Source: Gigaspora rosea
Lineage: Eukaryota; Glomeromycota; Glomeromycetes; Diversisporales; Gigasporaceae
DNA length: 64,000 nucleotides
Direction: 5' to 3'
Assembly: GCA_003550325.1 (NCBI GenBank)
Contig: QKWP01000589.1
Location: forward strand, 26,680-90,679
Shown here: in pieces, positions 58,920 to 64,000 of the stretch
How positions within the stretch are numbered: the first letter of the stretch is position 1
How the letters are laid out: each line of letters begins with the position of its first letter
The notes under the pieces: model-generated
Database searches by the model: none
What the model saw: the letters and a program-made list of their open reading frames with translations, nothing else
Told to the model about the DNA's origin: nothing
Made by a program: the position numbers and the translations under genes

Positions 58920-59202
58920 TAGGGTTCTTGGCATGATGAAAAAATTTGGCATGCCAGATGGCATGCCAAATTCTAAATTTCGTGCCAAATGCATGCCAGG
59001 GCATGCCATAAACACATGATTTACTTGTTCAATTTAATTGGATAAAAAATTTTTTTTAAGTTCAAAAATATAAATTGCATCTTTATATATTTATATATTA
59101 TTATAATTAATGGCATGCCTTTAGACTCAATGGCATGCCATAGGCATGCCATAGTGGCATGCCATAAGTGGCATGCCAAGGACCCTCATGCCGAGAACCC
59201 TA
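58920..59202. mobile_element. hAT-like MITE, word GGCATGCC, second family
   Basis: Ends TAGGGTTCTTGGCATGA and the complement (TCATGCCGAGAACCCTA); TATGCGAC duplicated exactly at 58912-58919 and 59203-59210. The interior is full of GGCATGCCA words, shared with the element at 18698-19138, though the outermost bases differ. It lies in sequence that was coding. Confidence 0.87.
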
Positions 59203-59450
59203 TATGCGACACGTTTGTCCATCCAAAAAATGTGGGGACAACGATTCCACATCCAATAGAATGTGAATCTCGAATAGTATCAGATCATAAAACTCATGAA
59301 AAAATACGTTCATGGAATATGTGGGGAAATATAGGCACCCAAATAAGATCATTGAGAGAATTGGTGAAATCGGGTGTAGGGATGAACATGGGGCTGAGAT
59401 TTATACTGCCATTCGAAATTGGTTTAGAAATTAGGAATGTTAAATTATGA
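59203..59450 (+). pseudogene. Coding relic, possibly a beta-barrel membrane protein
   Basis: The plus strand has FVHPKNVGTTIPHPIECESR, HKTHEKIRSWNMWGNIGTQI and RELVKSGVGMNMGLRFILP ending EIGLEIRNVKL and a stop. Codon content and the glycine/hydrophobic alternation look like the C-terminus of a real protein. A resemblance to the C-terminal barrel of Sam50-type outer-membrane proteins is a guess only. A hAT MITE has split it from its likely upstream exons, so this copy is probably dead. Confidence 0.4.
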
Positions 59451-59767
59451 ATCCTAGCGTTAGGGGTCATCTTTGATTCGATCATTAAACCACGTTAAAA
59501 CATGTGACTTTTATATAGATCCTGAATCCAATCAAATTAATTTTATAATAATTAAGGTCCAAGTCCGAGTCGATCCCCTATTAGAATTAATTAAAAAACA
59601 TTCAGTTTACGGTGTTTACGGCAAAAAACTATATAATACAGCAAGATCTATATATAATGAGTACCACTTGCGGAACTCTGGAATATAAATACGCAGTTCA
59701 TTAAGCAATTTTTATGAAATAGAAAGCACAGATTATACCAACCCACAAAATAAAGTATGAGCATCTC

Positions 59768-59819
<52 letters not shown>

Positions 59820-60528
59820 CAAAATGTATTTAAATAGAATGTGCATTTATAAAGAGTAATATATATAGTCTCTTATAAGTTGGGGTTGTGCATTTTACGT
59901 CGAGTGTTGGAGTTTAATTAATCAAAACTATGTCAGGTATTGTCCAATAGTGCAGATTTGTGGTAAAATCTACTATCAAAACTACGTAGTATTCTAAAAA
60001 ATTGAATTATTTCACGTACCAACTACAGAATAAGATTTTATTAATTAAATATTTTTAAAAATTAAATTAGTAAGAACTTCCCGTATTATACATTCAAAAG
60101 GCGAATTTACTTTGTGAAAATTTTAAACTGTACCTTTTTTTTCAATATATTAAACTAATCGTTTGGTGCATAAATAAATTATCGGGGAAAAATAGATGGT
60201 ACGCGAAATGAATCAATTTTTAGAATACTTTATGTCGGACACCCCCAATGTCATATCCGAAATCTACTTCGATATAACACTCGCTTTAATTAATATGTGC
60301 TTTGCACAAAAGTTTATAATACAAAGGTTCTTGATTACAATATGTATATCAGTTCTAAGAGTTCTCTCTAATTTCTAAAAGAACTTTTATCTATTACTTT
60401 ACACTCTTATTTATATCCCTACAGAATATAATCACGTTATACGACCATCAATCTAATAATGACTTATTAGTCTTTGAGTAATTCCCGCTAATGCAACACT
60501 AGATAATTATCCAAGTTTTTTTACTATT
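59451..60528. other. AT-rich, includes 48-A homopolymer
   Basis: 59473-59688 has an open frame (DPESNQINFIIIKVQVRVD ...) of unknown status. 59771-59818 is a run of 48 A. 59819-60528 has no recognised gene; the 60-codon frame at 60196 is weak. Confidence 0.45.
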
Positions 60529-60765
60529 TCATTTTGCAACAAATTTCATGACTCTTTCTCTAAGCTCAGCATTTCCGAATTTTTTTTTCTCATAAATATT
60601 CGAAAAAAAGATAAGCAGCTCCTTATCTGTAAAAATTACAAGAAAGATAAATTTTTTCTGGGTACGAACGTAGTGAGTGAACAGGCCATAAGTCTGGCTA
60701 AGTAAGTCAAACTCGGATTCCATTTTCAATAACACGAGAAAAAAATAATGCTGCGATTCACACAT
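60529..60765 (-). CDS. Small unrecognised ORF, possible spliced gene
   Basis: 78 codons on the minus strand, with MESEFDLLSQTYGLFTHYV and DKELLIFFSNIYEKKKFGNA, ending ELRERVMKFVAK. The alpha-helical, charged pattern looks coding. A short stretch between these halves (about 60631-60669) begins GTACCC and ends TTTTTACAG and may be a 39-base intron, which would be short. I do not recognise the family. No neighbours in the same direction close enough to inform function. Confidence 0.4.
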   Translation of the reverse strand: MCESQHYFFLVLLKMESEFDLLSQTYGLFTHYVRTQKKFIFLVIFTDKELLIFFSNIYEKKKFGNAELRERVMKFVAK

Positions 60766-61060
60766 CGTACAGCCCCTATTCCTTCAGCAAGAATTTTACC
60801 GATATCGTACTGCGCATTTTTTATAAACAAGATCTTGATTTTATATAACGAAAACACACAAAAAATTAATGTCTATCTCATTCCCAATTCACTAATTCTT
60901 TATTTAATGAAGTAAAACGCTGTCAAAGCAACTAATATATAATAATATTTGTAAAAAAAATCACTGTTTCATGATGTGAATACAAATAAGAATCTAATTA
61001 TCATTTTGTATGTGAATAAAATATTCATCGGGTTCTCCTAATAAGCAAAAGTCCAAAATA

Positions 61061-62149
61061 TTATTGCTTACTTAACTCCTTAACTTTTGAGACTGATAAA
61101 CCTGTAATATCTGAAATATCTTGGAGAGAATGACCTCTTTTCAAAAGCTTACATGCAACTTCTTCTTGCACTTCCTCCTTACCTTCCTCCCTACCTTCCT
61201 TAATAGCTTCCTTAATACCTTCCTTCCTACCTTCCTTAATACCTTCCTCCCTACCTTCCTCCCTACCTTCGTTTTTAGCAGTTCTCATCGCATCTATATC
61301 ATCTAAAATTGCCATCATGGTCTTGTCATAGCTTATAGTTTCCTCCAAGCTCCAACGATATCTTTCAAGAATTCCATAAGCTTCTTGAATCTCTCTAGGC
61401 GCTTCTTTTGGAGGTTCATCCTCATCAAAGGCTTCCTTTAATAAATGTATCCAATAGTCTTCGGGAGTTTTGAGTTGTTCAATGCTTTTACTGAATTTTG
61501 GAAGTTCAACAAATACATACGAAAGATTTGGTAAAAAACCTTTATATGTTTCCCTTTCATGATTGCAATGATAACTAATACATCGAATCTCTTCAGGAAA
61601 AATATTATGATTCGCGATAGCGAGTAGAGTTACTGGCTTAAGTTGTAAATAATCTACACCTTTAAAGAGTTTATCACGTGAAGAATAAGTTCGTGAGGCA
61701 TAATATTTTAATCTTTGAATGAATAAGATAATGAATCTATTGTTTTGAATTTCAACAATATATTTATGTCCTTTTTTGTCCCAGCAAGAAACATCTAGCA
61801 TAGATTGTTTAGAACCTTCATATCGAGGAGGTAGCCAATGAGGCAATAATTCAACTTCTTCAATAATATCATCACCCTTTCGTCTTAATATCGAATTTAA
61901 AAAACTTAATAAAAGTGGCTTGTTTTGTTTCATACCAAAAATCTTTAAGAAAGCCATGCCGTTTTTAGGATCAAAGTAACGTCTACCAATTGCTAAATTT
62001 CTTAAATGATTAAGTCCAATTCTACAATTTCTTTGTTTGACCAGTGGGTATACCGCTATTTTGAACATCTTGATTGAGGAAGGAAAGAGATCGTATTGCG
62101 CTAAAAATAGACGCACCGCGGTATCATACACTTTTGTTCTCACATTCAC
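61061..62149 (-). CDS. Rpn-type PD-(D/E)XK nuclease / putative transposase
   Basis: Intronless, 362 residues. Family: bacterial recombination-promoting nuclease Rpn (PDDEXK_2 transposase-like). Seen: RRYFDPKNGMAFLKIFGMKQ (57-75), the usual family start; catalytic-type D119 in MLDVSCWD and E133-x-Q135 in YIVEIQ; RLKYYASRTYSSRDK (146-160), LKPVTLLAIANHNIF (170-184); and the tail of EGREEGIKEG repeats (294-330) leading to VACKLLKRGHSLQDISDITG, all typical of the family. The first 56 residues are extra, so translation could begin later (M28). In bacteria these cut DNA and promote recombination. In a fungal setting with no introns, transfer from an endobacterium or other bacterium is likely, by inference. 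The frame is open throughout, so it is recent or under selection. Confidence 0.85.
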   Translation of the reverse strand: MNVRTKVYDTAVRLFLAQYDLFPSSIKMFKIAVYPLVKQRNCRIGLNHLRNLAIGRRYFDPKNGMAFLKIFGMKQNKPLLLSFLNSILRRKGDDIIEEVELLPHWLPPRYEGSKQSMLDVSCWDKKGHKYIVEIQNNRFIILFIQRLKYYASRTYSSRDKLFKGVDYLQLKPVTLLAIANHNIFPEEIRCISYHCNHERETYKGFLPNLSYVFVELPKFSKSIEQLKTPEDYWIHLLKEAFDEDEPPKEAPREIQEAYGILERYRWSLEETISYDKTMMAILDDIDAMRTAKNEGREEGREEGIKEGRKEGIKEAIKEGREEGKEEVQEEVACKLLKRGHSLQDISDITGLSVSKVKELSKQ

Positions 62150-62912
62150 GTGACTGGAACATTATTACTGATCACGTTCCGTCGGAGTAGCGACCGTTTT
62201 TACTAAATACAAACGTGAGTAGTGTTTGTAGTCGATTAAAATTTTATAAACTTAGTCAAGTCGATAGTTATAATAAGACTTAGTCGGCTTAGTCGACTAT
62301 TTATAACTCTTTTGTCTGAAGACAGATAATTATATTTAGTATAGTATAATTTCGGGTTGTATTTAACCACTGTGGCAAATAAGATACATATTTTTTTGAA
62401 TATAATTAATGTGTATAGTATTACATTATATGAATCAAAAGCAAACAAATAATAATAAAGGCGAAAACTATAAGTCCTAATAATCATCTTAGTTTTTTGT
62501 ATACAGGAAGTATGATCTTAGTATGCAAAATAATAGATATAAAGTTATTATTAGAAATTGCATTACTTTATTTTACAAAGATAATGGTAATGTAAACTAA
62601 CGATATTAGTTACATTATTCGTTTGTTAGACCAAGAAAAAAAAACTTACTAATGCTTCATTATTTTTTAAAACTACCAAAAAAAATGAATAAAATAAGGG
62701 AATTGCATCCTGTTTTGATATTTCCACACCCCACGCATATAAATTTTTAAATTTGACGTCGAATTACAATCAACTTCAAATATGATATTTGGGCAATGGA
62801 CTAGGAAAACCCGTCTTTGACACTTTTTTATCAATTTCGAGATTTGGTTTATATCTATATTTATTTCACTTTTTACCTACGTTAATATAATAATTTATCG
62901 AGATATTTTAAC
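62150..62912. other. Intergenic, AT-rich
   Basis: Contains the upstream region of the Rpn gene (62150-62230, relatively GC-rich) and repeated AGTCGACTA-like words at 62225-62300. No gene seen. Confidence 0.5.
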
Positions 62913-63369
62913 TTGATTGCTATTTCATTTAACGCAAACTATGAAAACAAATTTTTACTTACGATGATTTTTTTTGTGTTAGGGATGAAAATGAGTAGTA
63001 ATAAAAAAACAACCCCCAAGACCAATGATAGCAACGCCCCCAAGACTAATGATAGTAACGCCTCCAAGACCAACGATAGTAACGCCCCCAAGACTAATGA
63101 TATCACCACCACACACCTAATTCACGTAATAATGGAAGAAATAGGCGTGGTAAGTAAAATCCCATCTTATTACTTATATTCAAATCATATGAATGCTTTA
63201 TGTAGTAGATAATTCGACCTATGATATCTTACAAGATGATGAGTATTATAAAGAGAGAGGTAATTTCTGGACACCACTTTCGAGAGAATCTATAGAAAGA
63301 CGTATAAGGGATGATGACTGGTCCGATATGAATCCTGATGAGGTCCAAGAAATGTTAGATCAAATGTAA
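62913..63369 (+). CDS. Uncertain gene with PKTNDSNA repeats and acidic C-terminus
   Basis: Exon-like frame 62913-63155 contains MKMSSNKKTTPKTNDSNAPK and four tandem 24-base repeats (PKTNDSNA, one with S for P), ending EEIGV before GTAAGT (63151 onward). A second open stretch, 63190-63369, encodes DNSTYDILQDDEYYKERGNF, WTPLSRESIERRIRDDDWSD and MNPDEVQEMLDQM and a stop; its own ATG lies at about 63193. An acceptor at TATGTAG would join the parts but not in the same frame, so the structure is unresolved: either two separate small ORFs, a different splice, or a frame slip. Family not recognised. Confidence 0.4.
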
Positions 63370-64000
63370 ACCTGGCCCATTAATGGTGTCTCTTTGTTGA
63401 TATATTTTTTTTATTTATTTTATAATAAAATATTTTTGTATATTGTCATCCCGGCAATAATCTTTATGAAATAAAGAGAGGGGGTTCGTACTCGCCATTT
63501 TATATTACGTGATGTTGTGACTGAGATCACATTCTATAAAATAAATTTTCAGTTTGCTTGCAGATGTTGTTATAATTTACCAATAAACAAGCAGTAAAAA
63601 AAATATTACTTGTAATCTCAAGAATAGCATTAGGAAAACTAGTCGTTTTCGTTATTTTTTACTGACCGAGTCAGTCACGCGATAAAATCGTTGGATTAAA
63701 TCCAAGTGTAAAACGCCAAAAAAATTTCAAAAATTCTCGATCATATGTGAGTAATGTACTGTACATCGATATTAATACAATAAATTCACATGCAAAAGTA
63801 AACGCGATTATTTATGCAATTCAGCCACCAGGGCCAGCTTTATTAATATAAAAAATAGAGCAAAGTAGACATTTACTCAGATTTAATAAACTCGAATTTG
63901 CATCAATTACTTATATATGCATTATCGAAAAATTTTTTATTAATAGAAAAGGAGAAGAGAATAAAAGAAAAAAAAGAATGAAAAAAGAAAGGAATGAAAA
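63370..64000. other. 3' flank and AT-rich end of window
   Basis: TTTATTTTATAATAAAATAT at about 63414 could serve as a polyadenylation region for the preceding gene. The last 60 bases are purine-rich (AAAGAAAAAAAAGAATG). No gene seen. Confidence 0.5.

Noticed and set aside
61121-61306. Open frame antisense to the Rpn gene
   Set aside because: It is the reverse of the EGREEG coding repeat.

Overview
The window is AT-rich, repeat-choked eukaryotic DNA with few genes. Short phase-dependent introns (GTAAGT/GTATGT, TACTAAC-like branch sites), a conserved LSm4 gene with seven introns, a Sel1-repeat relic, a Fanzor (eukaryotic TnpB-like) relic, a DUF6589-like transposase and a bacterial-type Rpn nuclease gene together suggest an early-diverging fungus, most likely an arbuscular mycorrhizal fungus such as Rhizophagus. 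This is inference from gene content and style, not a database match.

Layout. 1-27.8 kb is almost entirely transposon-derived: Harbinger-like and foldback elements (0.8-2.7 kb), a tandem array of intron-like units (3.3-4.2 kb), a GGGTC-rich hAT element inside an older terminal-inverted-repeat (TIR) element (4.3-7.7 kb), two tRNA-headed SINEs (9.5-10.8 kb), a second intron-like array (12.6-14.3 kb), a 1 kb SINE (15.5-16.7 kb), a nest of hAT elements containing a third intron-like array (18.1-22.2 kb), another 1 kb SINE (23.1-24.2 kb), a foldback complex (24.5-26.1 kb), and Harbinger-like and hAT elements (26.2-27.7 kb). A 2 kb satellite with a 19-bp unit follows (27.8-29.8 kb).

The LSm4 gene (31.6-32.6 kb) and its flanks occur twice, on both sides of a 668-N scaffold gap (second copy 35.5-36.5 kb). 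The two copies are nearly identical apart from two sizeable indels. A Fanzor C-terminus lies tail-to-tail behind LSm4. Further right come a 3.7 kb TIR transposon with a spliced, RING-tipped DUF6589-like transposase (39.8-43.5 kb) and a 4 kb MULE with a SWIM-finger transposase, interrupted by a hAT MITE and carrying a truncated SINE (44.1-48.1 kb). More nested elements and a Sel1 relic occupy 48-53 kb, and a 1.5 kb giant palindrome lies at 55.5-57.0 kb. The last 7 kb is gene-like: a secreted fasciclin-domain gene with one intron, a hAT-disrupted coding relic, a small unrecognised ORF, the intronless Rpn nuclease gene, and an uncertain gene with PKTNDSNA repeats.

Three patterns stand out. First, at least eight small elements with 8-bp target duplications share one design: the interior is filled with one short word, different in each family, that also lies next to the termini. 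Second, three unrelated tandem arrays each repeat a unit with apparent 5' splice site, branch site, pyrimidine tract and AG. Third, a palindromic module of about 100 bp recurs inside elements whose ends look unrelated. All coordinates and target duplications were read by eye; no alignment or database search was run.
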